NCBI RefSeq assembly: GCF_001485215.1
Contig: NZ_BBWW01000001.1
Location: 744,001-808,000, forward strand
Reading direction: 5' to 3'
DNA length: 64,000 nucleotides
Origin: Leptolyngbya sp. NIES-2104
GTDB lineage: Bacteria > Cyanobacteriota > Cyanobacteriia > Leptolyngbyales > Leptolyngbyaceae
A program made the translations under genes and the position numbers. The notes under the pieces are model-generated. The model was not told the DNA's origin. It saw nothing but the letters and a program-made list of their open reading frames with translations, and made no database searches. Of this stretch, positions 53,419-62,049 are shown piece after piece (position 1 is the first letter of the stretch; each line of letters starts with the position of its first letter).

Positions 53419-54765
53419 ATGCCTGCTACTGCTACCAGTCTTGACCTAGGACAAAACTTGATTCTAAGGAATCTACTGACCGGAGAGAATGCCATCCGGC
53501 GACTGAATGGGACTTCCCTAACTGTTGAAAAATATACGACAGCAGTACCTGATCTCAATTGGCAACTCGTCGGCGCGGGTGACTTCAACTCCGATAACAA
53601 CTCCGACTTGGTATGGCGTAATCAAGCAACCGGGCAGAATGTGATCTGGCTGATGAATGGAACATCGCTCTCAAGCGGCGTGTCGATCGACTCGGTTCCG
53701 GATTTAAGTTGGCGAATTGCAGGAGTCGGTGATTTCAACCGCGATGGAAACTCTGACTTAGTATGGCGCAATACAGCATCCGGGCAGAATGCGATCTGGC
53801 TGATGAACGGCACCACTGTGACAACGGGCAGCTTTATCGAGCCGTTGCCCGATGGGAACTGGCAGATTTCGGGAACGGGTGACTTCAACCGCGATGGAAA
53901 CTCTGACTTGGTGTGGAGGCATACAGCATCCGGGCAGAATGTGATTTGGCTGATGAACGGCACCACCGTGACAACGGGCGTGTTGACCCACCAGGTACAA
54001 GACCCGAACTGGCGAATTCAAGCCGTGGGGGATTTCAACAACGATAGCAACTCCGACCTGGTATGGCGCAACACAGCGACCCATCAAGCGGTGATCTGGC
54101 TGATGAGTGGCACCGATGTGGCAACCACAGTTTTTACCTCTGTGCCAGAGACGAACTGGCAAATTGTCGGAAGCGGTAATTTTCCCCTGCTTGCTCTGGC
54201 AGCCAATTACGCTGCGGGAAGGTTTCCGTCTGGTGTCGATGTTGCCGATTTTAATGGCGATGGCAAGCTAGATCTAGCAGTGACCAATGATAACGTTTCG
54301 GTGTTGCTGGGGAATGGGAATGGCACCTTTCAAACCGCCGTTAATTATGCAGTCGGGAGGAGTCCAAAGAGCATCAGTGCGAGCGATTTTAATGGCGATG
54401 GCAAACCAGACCTGGCAGTGACGAATGTAAGTTCTAACACTGTTTCGGTGTTGCTAGGGAACGGGAATGGTACCTTTCAAACCGCCGTTGATTACACAGC
54501 CGGAACTACTCCATACGGTATCAGTGCGGGCGATTTTAATGGGGATGGCAAACCAGATCTGGCAGTGACGAATAATAATTTCTCTGGCACTGTTTCGGTG
54601 TTGCTGGGGAATGGGAATGGCACCTTTCAAACCGCCATTAATTACACAGTCGGAAGGAGTCCATTCTTTATCAGTGCAGGCGATTTTAACGGGGACATTC
54701 AACTTGATTTGGTCGTGACGAACCTTAATGACGGTACGCTTTCGGTGTTGCTGAACCAGGCATAA
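53419..54765 (+). CDS. FG-GAP/VCBS repeat protein
   Basis: A protein of 448 aa. I start at the ATG at 53419 (MPATATSLDLGQ); the longer frame from 53365 has a less likely leader. The first half holds five repeats with the signature GDFNxDxNSDLVWRN and IWLMNGT. The second half holds four with FNGDGKPDLAVTN and VSVLLGNGNGTFQTA. The D-x-N/D-x-D loops are calcium-binding sites of FG-GAP (integrin-alpha-like) propeller blades, so two linked propellers or one long one are expected. No N-terminal signal peptide is seen; proteins of this type are often exported by type I or by C-terminal signals. Repeats are similar at the DNA level, so recombination may change their number. Confidence 0.85.
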   Translation: MPATATSLDLGQNLILRNLLTGENAIRRLNGTSLTVEKYTTAVPDLNWQLVGAGDFNSDNNSDLVWRNQATGQNVIWLMNGTSLSSGVSIDSVPDLSWRIAGVGDFNRDGNSDLVWRNTASGQNAIWLMNGTTVTTGSFIEPLPDGNWQISGTGDFNRDGNSDLVWRHTASGQNVIWLMNGTTVTTGVLTHQVQDPNWRIQAVGDFNNDSNSDLVWRNTATHQAVIWLMSGTDVATTVFTSVPETNWQIVGSGNFPLLALAANYAAGRFPSGVDVADFNGDGKLDLAVTNDNVSVLLGNGNGTFQTAVNYAVGRSPKSISASDFNGDGKPDLAVTNVSSNTVSVLLGNGNGTFQTAVDYTAGTTPYGISAGDFNGDGKPDLAVTNNNFSGTVSVLLGNGNGTFQTAINYTVGRSPFFISAGDFNGDIQLDLVVTNLNDGTLSVLLNQA

Positions 54766-54830
54766 AGCCATCAGCGAGGCGGCGATCGTTAAGCGCTGGA
54801 TATTACTGTTTGAGATCAATTTCCAGAAGC

Positions 54831-54860
54831 GGGGATGGTAAATAAGCGATCGCCATCCCC
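54831..54860. terminator. Hairpin between converging genes
   Basis: Perfect arms GGGGATGG and CCATCCCC surround a 14-base loop. It lies between the end of the FG-GAP gene and the end of the broken beta-helix gene on the other strand. It is probably a bidirectional terminator. Confidence 0.45.
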
Positions 54861-54880
54861 ACTGATGCGTGACAACTCAC

Positions 54881-55026
54881 CTACGGGCAGGCAGGCACAT
54901 TGGCAATAAAGTTAAAGCCTCTTGGAGAAAATAGGCTCGCTGGTGCCGCAAAGGTGTTGTTAGTAAAAAATACCTGAGCGGGAGTTCCCACTAAGGAAAA
55001 GGTATGGGCGGGAGCATTTGCCCTTA
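54881..55026 (-). pseudogene. 3' end of the beta-helix gene separated by the IS element
   Basis: The minus strand reads LRANAPAHTFSLVGTPAQVF, then FTNNTFAAPASLFSPRG, FNFIANVPACP and a TAG. Joined to the end of the upstream part (NVANALR at 56289) without the IS, it restores one continuous frame. It therefore is the last roughly 48 codons of the gene that starts at 58635. Confidence 0.75.
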
Positions 55027-56288
55027 GGGGGTGACAACGCAGCTGAACCGTAGAGAAGATGCCGGATAGCAGTATCGAGAGACAGAAAAAATGAGGTGAT
55101 TCCAATTGTTTCACCTCATCGATCTAAAATATGTTGCCCTCATTCTATCAAACCTGTTTACAATCGCAATTAACCCAGACGCAATTTGTGACGCTAGAAA
55201 TCTTGGTCGAACTGTTGCACAAAGAGCGCAGAATTACGATTGAACGCTTAGCCACTCTATTTCCGCAACCGATTCTATTTGAGAGCAGACGACGAAACAT
55301 TCAACGATTCTTGAGCTTGCCGCAACTGACTCCGCAAGCGATCTGGTTTCCGATTGTCAAGCAGTGGGTCAAGCGACATCATCCCCGGAGCAAACCACTT
55401 CATCTGGTGATTGACCGTACCCAATGGCAAGACCATAACTTGATCATGGTGAGTCTTGTGTACAATAAGCGAGCGATTCCATTGCACTGGATGTGGCTGA
55501 ACAAGCAAGGACAGAGTTCACTTGTTGAACAACGAAGAGTGTTACGCCCTGTGTTTCATCTGTTGAAAAAGCATCGCTTCATTCTGCTCGGAGACCGTGA
55601 GTTTCACAGCATTGAACTGGCGGCTTGGTGTGTAGAAAAGCGAGTCAAATTCGTGTTCCGTTTACCGAAGAGTACGACCGTCAAACCAGACGACAGCAGC
55701 AGGTTTACGCGCCTTGATGACTTGCCGCAAACGCCCGGAATCACCGAGCAATATCTGCAAATTCAAGTGACGCAAAATCGCGGGTTCGGCAAGCACAATT
55801 TAGTCTTGCGCCAAAAGCGTGCCTACCGTCAATCGAGTTCGGATGCTTGGTATCTTCTGACTAATCTCGTCGATGCCGAACAAACGCTCAACGCTTATGC
55901 CACTCGCTTCTCGATTGAACCCCTGTTCAAAGACTACAAATCCGGCGGCTATCACCTCGAAGATTGTCATGCCGATTTCGGGCGTTTTACTGCCCTGCTG
56001 GTCCTGATTGCCATTGCCTACTCGATCTCGACCCTACAAGGGCGGCGCATTCGCAAAAAACAAGTGCAGCGTTACGTCGCTCGTGTGACTGAGCCAAAGC
56101 GGACAACAAAGCGTCACAGTGCTTTCTGGATTGGCTTGTATGGCAAGTTATGGATTGAACCCTTGAATTTGTGGTCAACCTTGGCAGGTCAACTGATGGC
56201 ACTCAAGCCGCAAAAACGCCTTTTCTTTCAGCGAGGTCTCAACGCCATTTCCCTGATTCAGTCTGCTCTCTAGCTTCGTTGTCACCCC
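55027..56288 (+). mobile_element. IS4-type insertion sequence, 1262 bp
   Basis: Inverted ends GGGGTGACAACG (from 55027/55028) and CGTTGTCACCCC (to 56288) bracket one transposase gene. TTA stands on both sides (55024-55026 and 56289-56291); the repeat could be up to CCCTTA because the ends begin with G/C runs, so the target duplication is 3 to 6 bases. The insertion splits a beta-helix gene. Transposase and both ends look intact, so the copy is probably young and may still be active. Confidence 0.8.
55131..56273 (+). CDS. IS4 family DDE transposase
   Basis: A protein of 380 aa. The DDE triad is visible: Asp in LVIDRTQWQ, Asp in LLGDREFHS, and Glu in YATRFSIEPLFKDYK, which also gives the IS4-family YREK signature (Y-x2-R-x3-E-x6-K). 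The frame is unbroken from ATG to TAG and the N-terminal helical region (LEILVELLHKERRITIERLA) is normal. It would cut and paste the surrounding 1262-bp element. The coding sequence stops 15 bases before the right end of the element. Confidence 0.92.
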   Translation: MLPSFYQTCLQSQLTQTQFVTLEILVELLHKERRITIERLATLFPQPILFESRRRNIQRFLSLPQLTPQAIWFPIVKQWVKRHHPRSKPLHLVIDRTQWQDHNLIMVSLVYNKRAIPLHWMWLNKQGQSSLVEQRRVLRPVFHLLKKHRFILLGDREFHSIELAAWCVEKRVKFVFRLPKSTTVKPDDSSRFTRLDDLPQTPGITEQYLQIQVTQNRGFGKHNLVLRQKRAYRQSSSDAWYLLTNLVDAEQTLNAYATRFSIEPLFKDYKSGGYHLEDCHADFGRFTALLVLIAIAYSISTLQGRRIRKKQVQRYVARVTEPKRTTKRHSAFWIGLYGKLWIEPLNLWSTLAGQLMALKPQKRLFFQRGLNAISLIQSAL

Positions 56289-58635
56289 TTAAGGCATTTG
56301 CCACATTGTCCAGCACCACTTCACTAAAACTGGCGAAGGTATTTCCGGTCAAGTTCAGGCACAGGGTTTGGGAAACACCCGGACTGGGAGTGGTTTGAGC
56401 CTGAACAACGCGAGAAAATGAACCTGGGGGAGGAGTTGTACCTAGAGTAAAAGTATTTTGGCGGACATTGGCAGAGAGATCGGGCGTGCCTAAGCCGATC
56501 ACACTCGCAGTGCTGAGATCAACCCCCAGTAGCCCATTGGCGTTGATGGTATTGCGATCGATCGATACTCTTGCGGTTGTACTGCCCCGCGCCTGTACCT
56601 GAACGCCGTTTTGTCCGTTGTTAGCGATCGTATTATTCTGAATCGTGCCCCCCAATCGGGCAGTTGTGGGGTTCGTGGTGGGAATTGCTTGCAATCCTAA
56701 GCGAATATCAATGCCTTCATCGCCATTATTGCGAATCGTGTTGTTTTCGATCAGCAGATTATTCACCACCGCATCTTGTCCTAAACCAATCGCGATGCCA
56801 TCTCCCCGCACCGGAGTTGCACCGCCATTATTCTCGATCGTGTTGTTAGAAATGTTGATATTCGCGGTAGCTGCTGGTGTGGTGCCGCTCGCTCTTCCTG
56901 TTAAGCCAATCAGAACACCGTCGCTGAAATTGGCACGAATCTGGTTATTGATTAAGTTGAGATCGAGCTGTCCAGCAGAGTTGACGATCGCAATTCCCTG
57001 ACCGTTAGCGGTGAGCAATTCATCATCTGCTACGCTCTCGATCGTGTTGCTGACCACGTTATTGGTAATCGTTGCCGTCCCGATGTTTTGTAGAAAAATC
57101 CCTTGATTATTGGTGCTGTCAATCTGGTTGCGAAGCAGGTTCACTGTGGTCGCTCCATTTCCCAAAATGCCTGTATCTGCCGTGTTGCGAATGAAGTTAT
57201 CTCGAACTTCAACGCTATTGACATTGGTAAAGGCAACACCAGCACCAGTAGCACTGGCGATCGTAAAGCCCGATAACACCGTGTCGCTTCGCATCGTGAC
57301 CGTGCCGTTGATCGTTGGAAAGACTCCACTACCAGAGCGAGGAATCTGGAATCCTGGTAATGGCTGACCATTGAGAGTGGCTACCAGAGGTTGAATCGCT
57401 CCAGTGGACAGGACTTGAACACGATCGGGAATGGTAAACGCCGGAATGCCAGGATTGCTACCTGCCTGCACATAGACGATCGCATTACCATCCGATCGTG
57501 TTGTATCTAACGCCGATTGGACAATGCCGAACGGATTTTCAAAGGTGCCATTGCCGCCGCTAGCTCCGAGCGTTACATGCTGAAAGATATAAGGTTGTCC
57601 TGTGGCGGGATTCGTCAGGAATATATTAGAGGTGGTGCTGATATCTTTGATTTCTTGTTGTCGATCGATGGCGATCGCATTGATCCGAACGGGATCGTCT
57701 CCCAAGCGAGCTAAGACGGAGGTGGGGTCAGATCGGCGGGAACGACTTGGGGGAAAGCTCAGGGATACACTCGCAATCACATTCGTTCCAAAGATGCCGT
57801 CGTGTTGCACTCCCAGCCCCAGCGTCAAATCATTCAGGGGACGAGCTTCCAGGCGACCGCGCACACCAAAGGAAGTCTCTCCAGCAGATAGGTAGTAGAG
57901 TCCAGCGTATCCCCGGACATCTCCGCCATTGGGAAACCGCGCCAGCCTGACTCCCACCTCTCCATCAAAACCAGCGACCAGCGCTTCTAGATCGCGGATG
58001 ATGCGTTGCGATCGCGTTTCCGTCACGAGCAAGAAGTTATTCTGAAACTGTAAATCACTGACTTGAGTGCCTGTATTGAAAGCGCTTTGCCTAACGGTTT
58101 GACGCGAATCGCCTAGCGGAATGTAGGCATTCAACCGAGCATCCCAAGTCTCTCCCAGCGTTTCAAAGCCAACCCCTAACTGAGAGAAGACGTTGGAGCC
58201 AGTATCGCGATTGTCGTAGGACAGGTAAGTGCCATAAATGCGGTTCGCCGCAGAATTGTAGAACCGATAGCCAAACAAAACATTGCCGCTCAACTTGGCA
58301 TCATTATCTAGCAGTAGCCGACCGAGCAGATATCCCAGATCCTGTCCTGGAGTCTGATAAAGCGGAATAAAGCCTTGGAAACTGCCAAACCCTTCATATC
58401 CCCCACCTGATGTGTTGTATCCGACTCCAGCCCTGGCAGGAACAATCAAATCAGCGGCTTTTGGAGTGGGTGCGGCAGGAGTTGCATCGGTTTGAGCCAG
58501 ATTAATAAAGGTTAGGGGCTTGAGAACTGGATCAGGCTGGGTAGAACCGGGTTCAGTTGCATAGGCAGTCGTTGAAGCTAGTAGCGCAATCGTTCCTAGC
58601 TTTAAAGTCCATCCGATCCGTTTGATTCTTTTCAC
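56239..58635 (-). pseudogene. Invasin-like beta-barrel plus right-handed beta-helix protein, 3' end cut off by the IS
   Basis: I start at the GTG at 58635 (VKRIKRIGWTLKLG), with GGAG seven bases upstream and a Sec signal peptide cleaved near STTAYA. After a short Pro-rich linker, residues about 60-300 resemble the inverse-autotransporter barrel of invasin/intimin-like proteins (ARAGVGYNTSGGGYEG, GNVLFGYRFYNSAAN, GVGFETLGETWDARLNAYIP). Then comes a passenger of parallel beta-helix repeats (about 400-790) rich in NxIxNN-type turns (for example, NTIENNGG, NTIRNNGDEGIDIR, NTIANNGQNGVQV). The true frame is interrupted at 56289; the last 15 codons (GDNEAREQTESGKWR) come from the IS. The missing end lies at 54881-55026. 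The passenger loses only its last roughly 48 residues, so a product may still be surface-exposed. Confidence 0.75.
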
Positions 58636-59034
58636 ACTCACACTCCATAAACACGCACAGCTACACACTTCTCATTTATCGAGTAAGTGATTCAGGGCGG
58701 TTGCCTTTCTAGGAATCCGCTGCTTACTCGTACCTGCGGGCGATCTTAAAAGTCTATGCACTCCAGGAGAAAAAGATTGCAGTCTTGTTACATAGAAATT
58801 AAGTTGAAGCTAGTAGCGCAATCGTTCCTAGCTTTAAAGTCCATCCGATCCGTTTGATTCTTTTCACACTCACACTCCATAAACACGCACAGCTACACAC
58901 TTCTCATTTATCGAGTAAGTGATTCAGGGCGGTTGCCTTTCTAGGAATCCGCTGCTTACTCGTACCTGCGGGCGATCTTAAAAGTCTATGCACTCCAGGA
59001 GAAAAAGATTGCAGTCTTGTTACATAGAAATTAA
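58571..59034. repeat. Perfect 232-bp tandem duplication over a gene start
   Basis: The unit at 58571-58802 is repeated immediately at 58803-59034, and I find no difference between the copies. Each unit holds the first codons of the beta-helix gene (signal-peptide part) and its upstream region. The outer copy is an orphan start that runs into a stop within a few codons past the junction. It doubles the promoter region between this gene and the divergent hemagglutinin gene. Confidence 0.9.
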
Positions 59035-59139
59035 TTTGAGCCTCAATCCTCGATCGCACTGAGCAATTTCTTGCACTTCTCTACTCACTCAGAAAAGATT
59101 AAGTTAGAGTTTCAATCACCTGTTGTCGTGCTCATTGCT

Positions 59140-62049
59140 ATGCTTAAATCGCTTCTCAGTCTGTGTTGTATTGCTACCATTCTCGGCTGGCTCAGACTTC
59201 CCGCAGTGGCACAAATTACCCCTGATGCTTCACTGGGAACTGAACGAACCACGCTCTCACCCGCCAACATCATTGGGGGAGGAGCACAACGCGGCGCAAA
59301 CTTATTTCACAGTTTTTCAGACTTTAATATCAGCGACGGACAGCGGATCGACTTTGCGAATCCTACGGGAGTCGATCGCATTTTTGCACGCGTCATTGGA
59401 GGAACGCGATCGCAGATTTTCGGCACTTTGGGCGTTCTCGGATCTGCCAATCTGTTTTTAATCAATCCCAATGGCATTTTCTTTGGACCCAATGCACGCC
59501 TTGATATCAGTGGCTCATTTGTAGTAAGCACAGCAGACCGTTTAATCTTTGACAATGGTGAATTTAGTGCTACGACTCCACAAGCGCCCCCGTTGCTCAC
59601 CATTTCTGCACCGATTGGACTTCAATATCGTGGCACCGGAGCGATTGAAGTGCAGGGGGCAACGCTGAAGGTTCAGCCGAATCAAAGGTTAGCGCTGCTC
59701 GGTGGCGATGTCTCGCTGGAGGATGCCTATCTTGAGTCTCCGGGCGGGCAGATTGAGATAACCGGGCAAAACATTTCGCTGCAAGATAGTAGATTGGTAG
59801 CCGGACTGGGGTTGCAAGCCACTCCGAATGCGGTAGCAGGCAACATCATTCTAAGTGCCACAGATCGCCTCTCGCTAAATAGTAGTAGTATATCGAACGG
59901 CATTCTCTCGACTGCGGTTGGCAAGGGCGGCGATATTCGATTGAACGCTGGATCGCTGTCGATCACTGACAATTCGTTGATCTCAACGAATATAGACGGT
60001 CAGGGCAATGGAGGCGACATCGCGATTCAGGTGCGTGACGCGATGGTCTTAGATGGCAGTAGCATTGCAAGCCAAGTAGGGTCGGGTGCTGTGGGGAATG
60101 CGGGAGATATTACGATCGAAACGGGTTCGTTCACTTTGGTCGATCGATTCAGCTTCTCTGAAGAGCAGGGCGTTCGAGGCGAAGCTTTTGTGGATGCGTC
60201 TACGCAGGGGCAGGGAGACTCAGGCAAAATTACGATCGTGGCTCAGGATGCCGTGTTGATGGATGGCGGTCGGATTAGTAGTGTCATCGGGATAGATAGC
60301 AGCGGCAACAGCAACGACATCAACATCACGGCGGGTTCAGTCGATCTCAAGCAAGGAGCCTCCCTGCAAACGTTTAACCGTGGACAGGGGAATGGAGGCG
60401 ACATTGCGATTGCGGTGCGCGACGCGATGGTTTTAACTGACAGTAACATTGCAAGCCAAGTGGAGTTCAATTCTGTCGGGAATGCGGGAGATATTACAAT
60501 CAAAGCGGGTTCGTTCACTTTGGGTGCAGGCACCGCCACTGAATTTGAATCCTTTTTAGGCGAAGCCTTTGTGAATGCGTCTACAGGGGGGCAAGGGAAT
60601 GCAGGCAAAATTACGATCGCGGCTCAAGATACCGTGTTGATCGATGGCGGTCGAATGAGTAGTGTCGTCGGGCTAGATAGTAGCGGCAGCGGCAATGACA
60701 TCAACATTACGGCGCGTTCAGTCGATCTCAAGAAAAGAGCCACCCTGCAAACGTTTAATCTTGGACAAGGTGGCAGTGCAGGTAACATCATCATCGCCAG
60801 TGAAACATTCACCTCGACCGGAGATATTGTGAGCACAGTGACGGATGCACAAGGAACGGGCGGTAATGTCTCGATCACAGCAAATTCGCTGACGTTCACC
60901 GACGGCACGATTGAAGCACTCACATTTGGACGCGGCAATGCAGGCAGCGTTCAGCTTCGGGGTCGCGATCGCATCGTCCTCGACGAAAGCGGCATTTCAA
61001 CGGAAGTGCGTCCGGTCGGAGATGGGACGTTTGCACAAGGCAATGGTGGCAACATTACGGTCTCTACCAATGAGTTGACGCTGGCGCGAGGCTCTCGACT
61101 GAGTACGAGTACATCGGGGATTGGTAGAGCGGGTGATTTGAACGTTGTGGCGAATGCCGCGATCGAGCTTTCTGGAACGCAACAGGTGTTTAATGAGCAG
61201 GGCGATCTCGTGGAACAAACGAGTGGACTGTTTGCCAGCACTGATGGACCCGGTAATGCTGGAACGATTCGTCTCAAAACGAATCAATTCGTGATTCGCG
61301 ATCGCGCTCAAATTGGAGTGAGCAGCACAAGTGACGGGGAAACGGGCAATTTAGCGATCAGCGCGAATTCGCTGCGGCTTGATCAAGGTCGCATTACGGC
61401 AGAATCCGCTTCAGGGACGGGGGGTAATTTGTCGTTCAATTTAGAGAATGTCTTGCTGCTCAGGCGGGGCGGTTCGATTTCTACCACTGCTGGACTGGCA
61501 CAGGGAGGCGGGAATGGCGGCAACATCAACATTGCGTCTGGTTTTGTCTTAGCGGTTCCAAGCGAAAACAGTAGCATCACAGCCAATGCGTTTCGGGGGA
61601 ACGGCGGCAACATTGCGATCGCGACGCAGGGTATCTATGGGTTTGAGTTGGGCGATCGGCAAACCAATCTGAGTAAAATCACGGCAAGTTCCCAATTTGG
61701 CATTGATGGAACTGTGAGCATCAATAACCTGGCACTCAATCCCGTTCAGAGCATCGGCGAACTTCTGATCCGCTTCAGTTCTCCCTCGATCGCTCAAGGC
61801 TGTCAAACGAGTAGTCGCACGGCTCGCTTTGTCAATCAAGGACGAGGCGGGCTGTCTCCTAGTCCTGCTGATCCACTCACTACAGAAACAATTTGGCAAG
61901 ATTGGGAACTGATTGATCAGCGTCAAGCGAACCATCCTGAAATCGTCGAAGCACAAGGCTGGGTCAAACAATCGGATGGAACAGTGGCGCTCGTTGCGAA
62001 TCTCGATCGTGCATTGAATGATTGTCCTGTGTTACAGCCAGTTCCCTAA
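59140..62049 (+). CDS. Two-partner-secretion exoprotein with filamentous hemagglutinin N-terminal domain
   Basis: A protein of 969 aa from the ATG at 59140, whose signal peptide (MLKSLLSLCCIATILGWL, then AVAQ) fits; the TTG 23 codons upstream does not give a good leader. The TPS domain spans about 28-280: GGGAQRGANLFHSFSDFNIS, VDRIFARVIGGTRSQIFGTL (part) and SANLFLINPNGIFFGPNARL are diagnostic. The rest is a long beta-helix with repeated GNGGDI, GNAGDITI and GQGNAGKITI turns. It would be secreted by a TpsB/ShlB-type pore, which is not in this window. The C-terminus has a Cys pair (QGCQTSSR, NDCPVLQPVP). The stop overlaps the convergent CHAT gene by 18 bases. Confidence 0.9.
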   Translation: MLKSLLSLCCIATILGWLRLPAVAQITPDASLGTERTTLSPANIIGGGAQRGANLFHSFSDFNISDGQRIDFANPTGVDRIFARVIGGTRSQIFGTLGVLGSANLFLINPNGIFFGPNARLDISGSFVVSTADRLIFDNGEFSATTPQAPPLLTISAPIGLQYRGTGAIEVQGATLKVQPNQRLALLGGDVSLEDAYLESPGGQIEITGQNISLQDSRLVAGLGLQATPNAVAGNIILSATDRLSLNSSSISNGILSTAVGKGGDIRLNAGSLSITDNSLISTNIDGQGNGGDIAIQVRDAMVLDGSSIASQVGSGAVGNAGDITIETGSFTLVDRFSFSEEQGVRGEAFVDASTQGQGDSGKITIVAQDAVLMDGGRISSVIGIDSSGNSNDINITAGSVDLKQGASLQTFNRGQGNGGDIAIAVRDAMVLTDSNIASQVEFNSVGNAGDITIKAGSFTLGAGTATEFESFLGEAFVNASTGGQGNAGKITIAAQDTVLIDGGRMSSVVGLDSSGSGNDINITARSVDLKKRATLQTFNLGQGGSAGNIIIASETFTSTGDIVSTVTDAQGTGGNVSITANSLTFTDGTIEALTFGRGNAGSVQLRGRDRIVLDESGISTEVRPVGDGTFAQGNGGNITVSTNELTLARGSRLSTSTSGIGRAGDLNVVANAAIELSGTQQVFNEQGDLVEQTSGLFASTDGPGNAGTIRLKTNQFVIRDRAQIGVSSTSDGETGNLAISANSLRLDQGRITAESASGTGGNLSFNLENVLLLRRGGSISTTAGLAQGGGNGGNINIASGFVLAVPSENSSITANAFRGNGGNIAIATQGIYGFELGDRQTNLSKITASSQFGIDGTVSINNLALNPVQSIGELLIRFSSPSIAQGCQTSSRTARFVNQGRGGLSPSPADPLTTETIWQDWELIDQRQANHPEIVEAQGWVKQSDGTVALVANLDRALNDCPVLQPVP

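Noticed and set aside
53550-54740. Short direct repeats in DNA
   Set aside because: They follow the FG-GAP protein repeats in frame and are not a CRISPR or mobile array.
54454-54819. Minus-strand ORF of 121 codons antisense to the FG-GAP gene
   Set aside because: It is a mirror frame of the repeats (recurring IRHCQIWFAI-type segments) and has no independent support.
59307-61971. Several long minus-strand frames (80-140 codons) antisense to the hemagglutinin gene
   Set aside because: They are Pro/Ser-rich mirror frames produced by the repetitive GGN/AAY codons of the sense gene, with no ribosome sites or family features.
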